From: Candidatus Chloroploca sp. Khr17
GTDB taxonomy: Bacteria > Chloroflexota > Chloroflexia > Chloroflexales > Chloroflexaceae
Direction: 5' to 3'
Assembly (NCBI RefSeq): GCF_004138165.1
Contig: NZ_RYFF01000004.1
Coordinates: forward strand, 62,001 to 126,000
DNA: 64,000 nucleotides
Both the position numbers and the translations under genes were made by a program. Shown piece by piece: positions 9,350 through 18,545 of the stretch (positions are counted from its first letter, which is position 1; the number at the start of each line of letters is the position of its first letter). The notes under the pieces are model-generated. The model did not search any database, was not told the origin of the DNA, and was given only the letters and a program-made list of their open reading frames with translations.

Positions 9350-10791
9350 GGAAAAACTTCTTCCACCGGAACCAGTCGTAACGACCCCGTCGGGCACCTG
9401 CTGACACACGTCAGGTCGTTGTACCCATGGCACAAGTCGCATTTGTCGGCGCGATGCGTCGGCCGCGCTGGCTCCAACGGGATCATCGGGCTCCGCCGCA
9501 GGCGATCACTCGCGGCCCGTAGCATTGTCACCAGCGGCCCACGCTGAGGACGCTGGTGGGGCAGCGGGACACTCGCAACGGCATCGTAGGGGCACGCTTC
9601 AAGGCATTTGCCACACCCCGTGCAGGCGTCGGTGATGATCAACACACCGTTTTCGGTGCGCTCAAAGGCGTCATCAGGGCAGACTTCCACACATTCAGCG
9701 CCGACACTGCATTGCCGACAGGTATCCACAACATCAAACTGATCAATCATGGCCCCGTTCAGACTCAAACGGGCACGCCCATGGCGATCGGCACACGCCT
9801 GCTCGCAGATGCGACACTCTGGTGGGCAGAGTTCCGGGGTGCGCACGAGTAGATGAGTGCCCCGCAACAGGCCCTTCGTCACCGCCAGTTCAACCTGGTG
9901 CTTCCGCTCTTCATCATTGCTCACCTTCTCCGAGTTGCTGAGACGGGCTTCGATGACCTGGCGGAGTTGCGCTTCAAGCTCCGGACGCTCTTCAATCAGG
10001 CGGTAAAATTCAGCACCTGGCAGGGCAAGCACATCGGTAGGGGTCAGAGCGCGCACATTCGCCCGATGGGGCTTGCTGGTCAACAACGACATCTCACCAA
10101 AGAAATCGCCTTCACCCAGCGTAGCAATGGTCACGCCATCTTGTTCAACTATCACCTGACCATTCTCAAGCAAATAGAGCGCACTCGCCGGTTCGCCCTG
10201 ACAGATAATGAGGTTACCCCGCGCAACATGCATTGGTTCAAGTAACCCCGCCAAGGCCAGACGCTCCATCGGGAAGAGTTGACTCAACAAGGGGACCCGC
10301 GCCAGGGTACAGTCAACCATTCGCTGCTTGTAGACACGGCGCAAAGCCGCAGCGAGCATGGGCATGCTACTCATTGCGTCGCGGAGTTCGGCCATCGGTA
10401 TCTGCAAAAGGTGGCAGTCGGTTTGTGTCAGTGCGCTCATCCGCCGAAAGAAATCACCAAACAGCGGCCCTTCGCCAAAACAATCGCCACGTGACAATGC
10501 TCCCATCAACACATCGCGGCTATCTTTGTCACGCAAGCGCAAAAACAGGCTCCCCTGCAATATAATGAAGAGGAAGCGATCCTGTTTCTGTTGTCCTAAG
10601 AGCGTCGCCCCGGCAGGGAAAGCGCGAAACGTGCTCATCGCCAGCAGACGGTTCAATTCACCCGGCGGCACATCTTGGAAGCAATCAAGGCACGCCAGCA
10701 CTGCCAGCGCTTCTTTACGCCGCATACTCTCACGATCAGCCCGCGCCTGTGCGACAGGCGAACGGGCTGGTGAAGGTTTTTTTGCCGCCAT
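9343..10791 (-). CDS. Fusion of two cyclic-nucleotide-binding domains with a 16-Cys polyferredoxin
   Basis: 482 residues in two parts. Residues about 35-150 and 165-285 are two cNMP-binding (CRP/PKA-type) domains; both keep the FGE phosphate-cassette motif (FGEGPLFGDFFRR and FGEMSLLTSKPHRANVRA). Residues about 325-470 carry 16 cysteines in four groups: CPPECRICEQAC, CRQCSVGAECVEVCP, CTGCGKCLEACP and CDLCHGYNDLTCVSRCP. The last three closely follow the electron-transfer subunits of the HycB/CooF/AorA type, which bind four [4Fe-4S] clusters. No membrane segment, signal peptide or HTH is visible, so this is a soluble electron carrier with a ligand sensor, not a CRP-type transcription factor. The ATG at 10791 follows aggtagg. 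It is divergent from an aldehyde oxidoreductase gene, its likely redox partner (inference). Confidence 0.85.
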   Translation of the reverse strand: MAAKKPSPARSPVAQARADRESMRRKEALAVLACLDCFQDVPPGELNRLLAMSTFRAFPAGATLLGQQKQDRFLFIILQGSLFLRLRDKDSRDVLMGALSRGDCFGEGPLFGDFFRRMSALTQTDCHLLQIPMAELRDAMSSMPMLAAALRRVYKQRMVDCTLARVPLLSQLFPMERLALAGLLEPMHVARGNLIICQGEPASALYLLENGQVIVEQDGVTIATLGEGDFFGEMSLLTSKPHRANVRALTPTDVLALPGAEFYRLIEERPELEAQLRQVIEARLSNSEKVSNDEERKHQVELAVTKGLLRGTHLLVRTPELCPPECRICEQACADRHGRARLSLNGAMIDQFDVVDTCRQCSVGAECVEVCPDDAFERTENGVLIITDACTGCGKCLEACPYDAVASVPLPHQRPQRGPLVTMLRAASDRLRRSPMIPLEPARPTHRADKCDLCHGYNDLTCVSRCPTGSLRLVPVEEVFPL

Positions 10792-10823
10792 TGCTACCTA
10801 CCTTAGGTCTCATATGCATGAAC

Positions 10824-10906
10824 TTTAGGGCGCTAGCCCTAAAAACCCATATGTATGCTGGTGCAAACCGCCAGTGACGCTGGCTGTTTGCACCAGCATA
10901 CGTATG
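10824..10906 (-). promoter_or_regulatory. Two stem-loops in the presumed leader of the cNMP-ferredoxin gene
   Basis: Bases 10848-10868 pair with 10886-10906 (one G-T wobble). After one mismatch the inner stem 10870-10874/10880-10884 continues, giving about 26 bp in total. A second, 8-bp hairpin lies at 10824-10843. If transcription starts at the promoter near 10952-10979, both are in the 5' leader, the smaller ending about 33 bases before the start codon. Confidence 0.5.
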
Positions 10907-10951
10907 ACGCTTGGGTCCGCAGGCCCCAAACTACTCACAAGCCTGAACCCT

Positions 10952-10979
10952 ACTATACCATACCAGATTGCGCGAGCAA
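10952..10979 (-). promoter_or_regulatory. Candidate promoter for the cNMP-ferredoxin gene
   Basis: On the minus strand TTGCTC (10974-10979) is followed after 16 bases by TATAGT (10952-10957). On the plus strand a TATAAT (10982-10987) facing the oxidoreductase gene lies a few bases away but lacks a clear -35 box. The divergent promoters therefore overlap. Predicted from consensus only. Confidence 0.4.
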
Positions 10980-11020
10980 GGTATAATGGAGGAAAAGAAG
11001 ATGATGTAGCATCGTGAGCA

Positions 11021-12838
11021 ATGTACCTTATGGCTCTCCGTACTCTGACCATTGACCTGGCACGCGGTCACGCTCGCCAGTTTTTGCCGGCTACGGTCGA
11101 ACGCGATTATCTTGGTGGTCGTGGCGCAATTGCATGGCTGCTCTGGCATCACCTGCCGCCCGCTACGGCTCCGATGGCTCCCGAAAATGTGCTGGTCTTT
11201 GCCGCAGGTCCGCTCGCTGGCACCTCTGCGTTTGCCTCGGGCGGCTTTGTGGTTGGAACCCGTTCGCCCCTGACTGGCGCAATTGCTTATAGCTGGGCCC
11301 AGGGTCACTGGGGGGCACAGTTGCGCCGCGCTGGCTATGATGTGCTCGTGATCCGTGGTCAGGCCACCGATTGGGTCTACCTCGCGATCGAGGATAATCA
11401 GGTGCAACTGCACTCGGCAACGCATTTGCTCGGTGCTGATACGGTGGCAACCGCCGCGATGCTTCAAGCTCGCCACGGCTATGAGGCCACTGTGCTCGCA
11501 CTTGGCCCCGCCGGTGAGGCCGAGGTTGCCTATGCCAGCATTGTTGCCGAGGGTCGCTACCCCGCTGAACCCGCCGGCACCGGCGTTGTGATGGGGGCGA
11601 AACGCCTCAAGGCGATCGTCATTCGCGGTGGCCCGCCGTTGACGGCCCACGACCCGCAGCGTATGCAGGCCGCCCTCGATGTCATCCGCCGCCGCGTTGA
11701 AAGCAGCCACGTTGCCGCCGGCCTCAGTGAGGTTGGCAGTAGCCATCTCCTCACGCGTGCCGTTGAGCAAGGCGCGTTCACTGAACACAATGGGCAACGT
11801 GGATACGGCAGTGAGCACATGCTCACCCTTCGGTCTAGCCTCACTGCCCATCCCCGTGAGTCGCGTGGCTGCCAGGATTGTCCGATGCCCTGTTATTTCG
11901 ATCTCTTCCAGAACCCCGAGGTGCGCCGCCCTGTGCCCGAACTTGAATGTGTCGCTGGGTTTGGCGCTTGGTGTGGCATTACTGACCTTGATTGCCTCAC
12001 CCTGCTCGCTGACCGCTGCCTCCGCCTCGGGCTTGATCCCGTTGCGACGAGCGCTGCCGTCAGTTTTCTGATGGAATGCCAAGAGCAGGGGCTGACTCAG
12101 CAGAAGTCGCTCGTCTGGGGCGATGGCAAGGCGATCCTCACTGCCGTCGAGAACCTCGGTCGCAAGCACGAGAAACGTGACCTGCTCTCGCTTGGTGTTG
12201 GTGAGATGCAAGGTGTCTTCTGGGGTAGTGAGGCTTTTGCGCCGCAGGTCAAGGGCCAGGCGATGCCCGCCCTCGATGTGCGTGCGTCCTATCTGCTGGC
12301 CCTCGCGACCGCGACCGCCCCTATTGGCGGCGATTATCGCTATGCGATGGCCTACGAACCCTTCCATCCCACGCCGCCGCCCTGGATTCCTGAACAGTCC
12401 GGAATGCCCCACGACGCTTATGGCAAGGTTGCCCGCCTCATTTGGCACGAGCGCTTCGCCGCCATCCTCGATGCCGCCGGAATCTGCCGCCGCCTCGGGT
12501 TGATGGGCTATCAGATTTCACCACGTGAATTGCTCGCGTTGATCGCCGGGGCAACCGGGGTGGTCTTGACCGGCGCCGATATGTCCCGTCTCGGTGAACG
12601 TATTCTGACGGTCGAACGCCTCTTTGCTCGTCGGTATGCCGATAATGGTGGCCTTGATACGCTCCCCTCTCGCTGGCTGCGTGAGCCGCTTGAAGATGGA
12701 TCCGCCGCCGATCAACTGCCTCCCCTTGCTTCGATGCTCGCCGCATATTATCAGCGCCACGGGTGGTCGCCTGCGGGCGATCCAACCCCCGAACGCCTGG
12801 ATGAGCTTGGCATTAAACGTCCAACGAGTAGTGCTTAG
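11021..12838 (+). CDS. Aldehyde:ferredoxin oxidoreductase family protein (tungsten/molybdenum enzyme)
   Basis: 605 residues of the AOR family: bis-pterin tungsten or molybdenum enzymes with one [4Fe-4S] cluster that oxidise aldehydes (or reduce acids) with ferredoxin. The N-terminal pterin-binding domain shows YLGGRGAIAWLLW and GPLAGTSAFASGGFVVGTRS, followed by VLALGPAGEAEVAYASI and the GTGVVMGAKRLKAI loop. Cluster ligands are Cys284, Cys287 and Cys291 (CQDCPMPC) and, near the C-terminus, Cys489 in AAGICRRLG, matching the CX2CX3C...C pattern. ATG 11021 or ATG 11030 could start the protein; the strong GGAGG at 10988 instead faces an ATG-ATG-TAG minigene at 11001. It ends one base before proB. 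The divergent 16-Cys polyferredoxin is the obvious partner. The substrate cannot be told. Confidence 0.9.
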   Translation: MYLMALRTLTIDLARGHARQFLPATVERDYLGGRGAIAWLLWHHLPPATAPMAPENVLVFAAGPLAGTSAFASGGFVVGTRSPLTGAIAYSWAQGHWGAQLRRAGYDVLVIRGQATDWVYLAIEDNQVQLHSATHLLGADTVATAAMLQARHGYEATVLALGPAGEAEVAYASIVAEGRYPAEPAGTGVVMGAKRLKAIVIRGGPPLTAHDPQRMQAALDVIRRRVESSHVAAGLSEVGSSHLLTRAVEQGAFTEHNGQRGYGSEHMLTLRSSLTAHPRESRGCQDCPMPCYFDLFQNPEVRRPVPELECVAGFGAWCGITDLDCLTLLADRCLRLGLDPVATSAAVSFLMECQEQGLTQQKSLVWGDGKAILTAVENLGRKHEKRDLLSLGVGEMQGVFWGSEAFAPQVKGQAMPALDVRASYLLALATATAPIGGDYRYAMAYEPFHPTPPPWIPEQSGMPHDAYGKVARLIWHERFAAILDAAGICRRLGLMGYQISPRELLALIAGATGVVLTGADMSRLGERILTVERLFARRYADNGGLDTLPSRWLREPLEDGSAADQLPPLASMLAAYYQRHGWSPAGDPTPERLDELGIKRPTSSA

Positions 12839-12839
12839 T

Positions 12840-13958
12840 ATGACGAATCTTCCTTCACGCCTTGTGATCAAGCTCGGTACCAGCGTTCTGACCGCCGGTA
12901 CCGATCGCCTCAATCGCCCGTACCTCGTTAGCCTCGCGCGCCAGGTCGCCGACCTACGCGCTCAGGGGGTTCAGGTACTCCTTGTCTCGTCTGGGGCCGT
13001 CGCTGCTGGCCGCGAACGCCTCAATGATGCGCCCGATCACCGCTTTCGCGCCAATGTGCCCCTCAAACAGGTCTATGCCGCCGTTGGGCAGAGCCGCCTG
13101 ATGCACCTCTACGAGCAACTCTTTGAGTTGTATGGCCTTCAGGTCGCTCAGGCCCTCTTGACCCGCGATGATCTCCGTGACCGTCGACGTTACCTCAATG
13201 CCCGCAATACCCTGTTGCTCTGCATCGAGCGCGGCATTGTGCCGATTATTAATGAAAATGATGCCGTGGTCACCGCCGAGATTCGTGTCGGTGATAACGA
13301 TAATCTCTCGGCTATGGTCGCTGGCCTCGTTGATGCCGATCTTTTGCTGATCCTCACCGATATCACCGGTCTCTATACCGCCGACCCACGCAATGATCCC
13401 AGCGCTGAATTGATCAATGAAGTCGAGGTGATCGATGAGCGGATCTGGAGCATTGCTGGCGCCGCTGGAACCCATCGTGGTACCGGTGGTATGCAGACCA
13501 AGATCCAGGCCGCTGAATTGGCGACCCGCGCCGGTACCACCGTCGTGATTACCTCGGGCATGCAGCCCGATGTGGTGCTCCGTGTTGCCCACGGTGAACG
13601 CCTCGGGACCCGCTTCCCGGCAGCCGCGAGCCACCTCGACTCGCGTAAGCGCTGGATCATCGCCGAAACAGCCCGGCAGAGCCGCCTCGTCGTTGATGCA
13701 GGTGCCGTCCAGGCGCTCCGCTATCAGGGCCGTAGTCTCTTGCCCGCTGGCATTGTGGCCGTCGAGGGTGAATTTGACCGCGGCCAGACGGTGCGTATCT
13801 TTGACCAGGAAGGCCACGAGATCGCCCGCGGCCTGACCCAGTATCGCGCTGCCGATGTCCGGACAATCAAGGGCCTCCGTTCAACGCAGATCGCCGAGAC
13901 CCTTGGGTATGAGTATGGCCCCGCCGTCGTTCATCGTGATGACATGGTGCTGATGTGA
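12840..13958 (+). CDS. proB: Glutamate 5-kinase ProB
   Basis: Catalyses ATP-dependent phosphorylation of glutamate, the first step of proline synthesis. 372 residues with an N-terminal amino-acid kinase domain (LVIKLGTSVLTAG, VLLVSSGAVAAGRERL, PIINENDAVVT, GDNDNLSAMVAGLVDADLL, GTGGMQTKIQAAELA) and a C-terminal PUA domain (about 275-372). I chose ATG 12840, right after the preceding stop (tagtatg), because the kinase motif begins there; the frame is open further upstream but that stretch lies inside the oxidoreductase gene and has no family similarity. No proA is visible nearby. The gene overlaps the next by four bases (GTGA), so AOR, proB and uvrA probably form one transcript. Confidence 0.95.
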   Translation: MTNLPSRLVIKLGTSVLTAGTDRLNRPYLVSLARQVADLRAQGVQVLLVSSGAVAAGRERLNDAPDHRFRANVPLKQVYAAVGQSRLMHLYEQLFELYGLQVAQALLTRDDLRDRRRYLNARNTLLLCIERGIVPIINENDAVVTAEIRVGDNDNLSAMVAGLVDADLLLILTDITGLYTADPRNDPSAELINEVEVIDERIWSIAGAAGTHRGTGGMQTKIQAAELATRAGTTVVITSGMQPDVVLRVAHGERLGTRFPAAASHLDSRKRWIIAETARQSRLVVDAGAVQALRYQGRSLLPAGIVAVEGEFDRGQTVRIFDQEGHEIARGLTQYRAADVRTIKGLRSTQIAETLGYEYGPAVVHRDDMVLM

Positions 13959-16696
13959 GCTGGATTATTGTCCGTGGTGCCCGTGAGCACAATCTTAAAA
14001 ATATTGATGTGCGCTTGCCCCGTAATCAGTTGGTGGTCATCACCGGTCTCTCGGGGTCGGGCAAGAGTACGCTGGCGTTCGATACGATCTTTGCCGAAGG
14101 CCAGCGGCGTTATGTCGAAAGTCTTTCGGTGGCCGCTCGTCAGTTTCTCGGCCAACTCGCCAAACCAGATGTTGATGCCATCGAGGGTCTTTCGCCAGCG
14201 ATTGCGATTGATCAGCACAGCGGGAGCCGTCATCCGCGCTCAACGGTCGGAACCGTCACCGAGATCTATGATTTTCTGCGCCTCCTCTTTGCCCGCACCG
14301 GTCAACCACACTGTCCGCAGTGCGGCCTGCCCCTCATCCGCCACTCGGTGCAAGAAATGGTTGATGCGATCCTTACCCTCCCCGAGGCGAGCCGCCTGCT
14401 CTTGCTTGCTCCGCTGATTGCCCAGCGTACCGGCGATCACGTGCTGGTCTTTGATGAAATGCGCCGCCGTGGCTTTGTCCGCGTGCGCGTCAATGGCGAT
14501 GTCCGTGACCTTGATGAGGTCATCACCCTCGATCCTCAACTCAGCCATACGATCGAGGTGGTGGTCGATCGCTTGATTGTGCGCCATCCCCCAACCAACG
14601 TTGCTCGCCCCCGCGCTGATCAACTCGCCGAACACCCCGATCGCGTGCGCATTACCGACTCGGTCGAGACGGCCCTCAAGCTTACCGCAGGGCGGTTGCT
14701 TGTGCATACGCTCAATGGCGCAACCCTGAGCTTTTCACAGGCCTATGCCTGCCCCGATCACGGGTCGATCAACCTCTTCAACCTCGAACCACGTCATTTT
14801 TCGTTCAATAGCCCGCACGGTGCCTGCCCAACCTGTGATGGTCTGGGCCAAATCGCTGAACGCGATCTCGGTGCGCATCGTGACCATGCGTTGCCTGCAT
14901 CTACGCTCCCTGATGAACTTCCCGCTGATCAAGAAGAAGCCGACGAGGCTGCCCTGCTCAACGGGGCTTTCCAGATCTGCCCTTCGTGCCACGGCGATCG
15001 CCTGCGGGCTGAAGTGCGGGCCGTCACTTTTGCCGACCAAACCTTGCCCAACATCAATCGGATGCCGATCACCGAGGCGTTGGCCTGGACCCAGAGGATC
15101 TTGATGCTGGTGGAGGAAAAACCGCCCACGTCACCAGCAGACCATCCCTCAACCGACGCCGACCCTGCCCCCACAGAAGCAGGCACGGCACCCACAACCC
15201 TCACCACCCGCCAACGCTTGATCGCCGCCCCGCTACTCAAAGACGTCGTCGAACGCCTTGCCTTCCTTGTCGATGTTGGTCTTGGCTACCTCACCCTCGA
15301 CCGGGCGGCCACGACCCTCAGCGGCGGCGAGAGTCAACGCATCCGTCTGGCAACCCAGGTTGGCGCGGGGCTCTCGGGGGTGATCTATGTGCTTGACGAA
15401 CCAAGCACCGGTCTCCATCCCCGTGACCACGAGCGTCTGTTGCGGACGCTCATCCGCCTCCGCGACCTCGGCAATAGTGTGCTGGTCGTTGAACACGATG
15501 AGGCGACGATCCGCGCCGCCGATTGGATTGTTGATATTGGGCCCGGTGCTGGCCCACAAGGCGGCGAATTGATCGTCAGTGGCACCCTCGAAACCGTGCT
15601 CGCCGAGCCGCGCTCACTCACCGGGCAGTACCTCAGTGGCAAGCGCCAAGTCCCACGCCCAACGCAGCGACGCCCCGGCAACGGTCGCTTCCTGACCATC
15701 CGTGGCTGCCGTGAAAACAATCTACACGATCTCGACGTGACGGTTCCGCTCGGATGCCTCGTGGTCGTCACCGGTGTGTCAGGCAGTGGCAAAAGCAGCC
15801 TCGTCATGGATACGCTCTATCCTCGCCTCGCCCAAGAATTGCATGGCGCCCAGGGTCGCGTCGGGCTCCATACGAGCCTCGAAGGGCTCGCAGCTATTGA
15901 CAAAGTTGTCGCGATTGATCAGCACCCCATCGGGCGCACGCCACGCTCAAATCCAGCCACCTACAGTCGCGTCTTTGACCCAATGCGCAACCTCTTTGCC
16001 GCCACCACCGAGGCCCGCGCCCGCGGGTACGATGCCTCACGCTTTAGCTTCAATGCCCGGGGTGGCCGCTGTGAAGCCTGTAGTGGCGAGGGTCTGATCC
16101 GCGTCGAAATGCAGTTCCTTCCCGATCTCTTTGTGCCCTGCGACCGCTGTGGTGGCGCCCGCTACAACCGTGAAACCCTCGATATACGCTATCGCGACCA
16201 GACCATTGCCGATGTGCTCGCCATGACCGTCGCCGAGGGTGCCGAGTTTTTTGCCCGCGTCCCCGCGATTGCCGAACGGCTGCAAACGCTGCTTGATGTT
16301 GGCGTCGGCTATATCCGCCTCGGCCAACCGGCCAATACTCTCTCGGGCGGCGAAGCACAACGGATCAAACTGGCAACCGAACTGGCCCGTCGCGCCACTG
16401 GACGCACCCTCTATATCCTTGATGAGCCAACCAGCGGCCTGCACATTGCCGATATCGAACGCCTCTTGAGCATCCTGCATCGCCTCGTTGATGCAGGCAA
16501 TACCGTCATGGTCATCGAGCATAACCTCGATGTCATCCTGCACGCCGACTGGGTGCTTGACCTAGGACCCGAGGGCGGCAGCGGCGGTGGGCAACTCGTC
16601 GCCGCTGGCCCCCCTGAAACAGTGATGCAGGTCACCACCTCACCCACGGGAACATACCTTGCCAGACATCACGCGTCACTGATCAACCAAGGTTAA
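13955..16696 (+). CDS. uvrA: Excinuclease ABC subunit A (UvrA)
   Basis: Damage-recognition ATPase of nucleotide excision repair. 913 residues, somewhat shorter than the usual 930-960. Two ABC modules are complete: Walker [10 protein letters not shown] (about 32) and GVSGSGKSS (about 607), signatures [14 protein letters not shown] and [14 protein letters not shown], and Walker [11 protein letters not shown] and [10 protein letters not shown]. Zinc sites include [14 protein letters not shown] in the second half. In the first half one usual Cys pair reads CPDH before CPTCDG, so that site would be C-X2-H. A Pro/Thr/Asp-rich stretch (about 390-415) precedes the first signature and looks like a flexible insert. 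The GTG start overlaps the proB stop. Grouping with proB and an AOR is unusual; no uvrB or uvrC is in the window. Confidence 0.95.
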   Translation: MSWIIVRGAREHNLKNIDVRLPRNQLVVITGLSGSGKSTLAFDTIFAEGQRRYVESLSVAARQFLGQLAKPDVDAIEGLSPAIAIDQHSGSRHPRSTVGTVTEIYDFLRLLFARTGQPHCPQCGLPLIRHSVQEMVDAILTLPEASRLLLLAPLIAQRTGDHVLVFDEMRRRGFVRVRVNGDVRDLDEVITLDPQLSHTIEVVVDRLIVRHPPTNVARPRADQLAEHPDRVRITDSVETALKLTAGRLLVHTLNGATLSFSQAYACPDHGSINLFNLEPRHFSFNSPHGACPTCDGLGQIAERDLGAHRDHALPASTLPDELPADQEEADEAALLNGAFQICPSCHGDRLRAEVRAVTFADQTLPNINRMPITEALAWTQRILMLVEEKPPTSPADHPSTDADPAPTEAGTAPTTLTTRQRLIAAPLLKDVVERLAFLVDVGLGYLTLDRAATTLSGGESQRIRLATQVGAGLSGVIYVLDEPSTGLHPRDHERLLRTLIRLRDLGNSVLVVEHDEATIRAADWIVDIGPGAGPQGGELIVSGTLETVLAEPRSLTGQYLSGKRQVPRPTQRRPGNGRFLTIRGCRENNLHDLDVTVPLGCLVVVTGVSGSGKSSLVMDTLYPRLAQELHGAQGRVGLHTSLEGLAAIDKVVAIDQHPIGRTPRSNPATYSRVFDPMRNLFAATTEARARGYDASRFSFNARGGRCEACSGEGLIRVEMQFLPDLFVPCDRCGGARYNRETLDIRYRDQTIADVLAMTVAEGAEFFARVPAIAERLQTLLDVGVGYIRLGQPANTLSGGEAQRIKLATELARRATGRTLYILDEPTSGLHIADIERLLSILHRLVDAGNTVMVIEHNLDVILHADWVLDLGPEGGSGGGQLVAAGPPETVMQVTTSPTGTYLARHHASLINQG

Positions 16697-16705
16697 CATA
16701 ATTAA

Positions 16706-16735
16706 TTGACGATACGGTAAGCCATCGTGTACAAT
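16706..16735 (+). promoter_or_regulatory. Candidate promoter upstream of the beta-helix/response-regulator genes
   Basis: TTGACG (16706-16711), 18-base spacer, TACAAT (16730-16735), ten bases after the uvrA stop. It is one of two good matches in the 208-bp gap before the next gene, and the resulting leader would be about 160 bases. Confidence 0.5.
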
Positions 16736-16800
16736 ACCAATACTCACCCCTACTGCGAAACCACGCATGGTTCTCGTAATGCGACTGTAACCTCGCCTAC

Positions 16801-16829
16801 TTGTGATCCCGGTCGCTACATCCTATAGT
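16801..16829 (+). promoter_or_regulatory. Second candidate promoter in the same gap
   Basis: TTGTGA (16801-16806), 17-base spacer, TATAGT (16824-16829). It would give a leader of about 70 bases for the gene starting at 16905. Confidence 0.45.
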
Positions 16830-16904
16830 ACTTCGTAGGGGATGTATGCCGTCAAGGTGGGTAGTCACCATCTCTCATGTTGCCGTGCAAGAAAGGGGAT
16901 CTCG

Positions 16905-18545
16905 ATGGAGCGCATCATCATCCGCGATCATCAACCGATCGCTCCGTTTGCTGAACCCGCACGCGAATTACGTATTCTGAATAAGCCTCTTTGGTTGCTC
17001 CAACGCGATCTGCTCAAACATCATTGCAAAGGCAGTCTTGAAATAAATTCAATTGAAGATCTTTTCACTCAACAAAACAGCAACTCAGATGAGTTATTAG
17101 TTTATCGTGATAATCTCTATTTTAATGGCAACCTTATCGAGGCGTTCATCAGTGCCGCGCGCACTTCGGGGCGTGCCTGCCAGATCGCGTTTCGTGCCAG
17201 CAATCCTGCCACCGGCGTACGGGGTGACCCCACTATCGAACGCCATGCGTTGCAGTTGACCCGTGGTTTTGTTGCGCGCACCGCGCAACCCTGCCTCGAT
17301 GAAGGTCGCGAAGTGTGCGCCGATGTCTATCTTGCCGAACTCTACTATTTCCCTCACGGCCCCGTTCAAGAACCTATCCCGCTTATTATCGAAACCCAGA
17401 GCCACGAGATGGGCTATTATCATATCCCAAGTTATATGGCGCATAAGGGCGATCTCACCTATCAGATTCCGTTGCGCGCTTTTCTTTCCCTTGAAAGCTG
17501 GGTGCATGTCTTTATCGCCAATATCTTGATGGGTGTCTTCACCGATGCGGCAGCGCAAGATGTCAAAATGAGCCGCGCTCGCCTCAAAGATGTGCTGCAC
17601 TGGAAACGCGAAGACTGGCGTATCTTTGTTGATAAGGCCGGCTTCTCGGCAGCGGCAATCTGGCAACGCCTCAATCCCTTTGAAGAGATGTGGCGCAACC
17701 ATTTCCTCGCCTCCCACGCCCTCGTCAAAGTAGGTAAAAATTGCTCGATTGATCCTTCGGCAACCATCCACGGGCCAACCGTGATCGGGGATAATGTCTA
17801 TATCGGACCAGGCGTTGTGATTGCCAATAGCATCATCGGCAATAATGTCAATGTGATGCAGGGAAGTCAGGTGATGCTCAGTGTGGTCAGTGATCGCTGT
17901 TTCCTCCCCTTCAATGCGGGTCTCTTTATGACCACCTTGATGGAAAATAGTATGGTCGCTCAGAATTCCACCCTGCAGTTGACCGTCGTTGGGCGCAATA
18001 CGTTTATCGGGGCCAATAATTGTTTTACCGATTTCAATCTGCAAAATGAACCAATCAAAGTAATGCATCAGGGCGAGGCTGTTGAAGTGCATCTCCCCGT
18101 CCTGGGCTCAGCTGTGGGTCATAATGTGAAAATCGGCAGTGGCTTTGTCGTCTACCCTGGACGAATGATCGAGTCGAATACCGTTATAATCTTTGATCAT
18201 GATCAGGGCTTGATTAGCAAGACGGTCAGGGGGCACGATGTCGACGATGTCGACGTTGGTACCGGTGAACCACGCCGGATTATCTATCACTGGCCCAATG
18301 TCTACCACGATCCAGCCCAACCAGACCATCCTGAACCACCTGGGGCATCTCTTGAACAGATCCAACCAGCCTATCCCAACGGAAGCTGCCGTTCTAATGG
18401 CGATCACCACGATGCGTCCGCTTTGCATGAGCATCAGTCGTTGCCAGCCCCAGCCCGCTCAATCAGTCAACCGACTGGCTCTGTCAGCCAGCAGCACCAG
18501 CGCGTCGGTGTTTCTCCCACCAGTGCGAGGAGGTCAATCCGGTGA
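16905..18545 (+). CDS. Left-handed beta-helix (hexapeptide) protein with nucleotidyltransferase-like N-terminus
   Basis: 546 residues if started at ATG 16905, which follows gaaagggga; an upstream in-frame ATG at 16842 lacks a ribosome site. Residues about 275-425 form hexapeptide repeats of the left-handed beta-helix type (CSIDPSATIHGPTVIGDN, VYIGPGVVIANSIIGNN, VVGRNTFIGANN, VGHNVKIGSGFVVYPG), as in sugar-nucleotide pyrophosphorylases and acyltransferases. The first 250 residues weakly resemble the N-terminal part of GlmU-like NTP_transf_4 proteins (ARELRILNKPLWLLQRD) but lack a clear nucleotide-binding signature. The last 75 residues are Pro/Ser/Gln/His-rich and probably disordered. The stop overlaps the GTG of the following response regulator by four bases, so the two are translationally coupled. 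Activity unknown. Confidence 0.75.
   Translation: MERIIIRDHQPIAPFAEPARELRILNKPLWLLQRDLLKHHCKGSLEINSIEDLFTQQNSNSDELLVYRDNLYFNGNLIEAFISAARTSGRACQIAFRASNPATGVRGDPTIERHALQLTRGFVARTAQPCLDEGREVCADVYLAELYYFPHGPVQEPIPLIIETQSHEMGYYHIPSYMAHKGDLTYQIPLRAFLSLESWVHVFIANILMGVFTDAAAQDVKMSRARLKDVLHWKREDWRIFVDKAGFSAAAIWQRLNPFEEMWRNHFLASHALVKVGKNCSIDPSATIHGPTVIGDNVYIGPGVVIANSIIGNNVNVMQGSQVMLSVVSDRCFLPFNAGLFMTTLMENSMVAQNSTLQLTVVGRNTFIGANNCFTDFNLQNEPIKVMHQGEAVEVHLPVLGSAVGHNVKIGSGFVVYPGRMIESNTVIIFDHDQGLISKTVRGHDVDDVDVGTGEPRRIIYHWPNVYHDPAQPDHPEPPGASLEQIQPAYPNGSCRSNGDHHDASALHEHQSLPAPARSISQPTGSVSQQHQRVGVSPTSARRSIR

Noticed and set aside
9343-10791. CRP-type transcription regulator
   Set aside because: Two cNMP domains are present but no helix-turn-helix follows; the C-terminus is a polyferredoxin.
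12624-12839. N-terminal extension of ProB into the oxidoreductase gene
   Set aside because: The upstream part overlaps a real gene in another frame and has no kinase similarity; ATG 12840 gives the standard ProB start.
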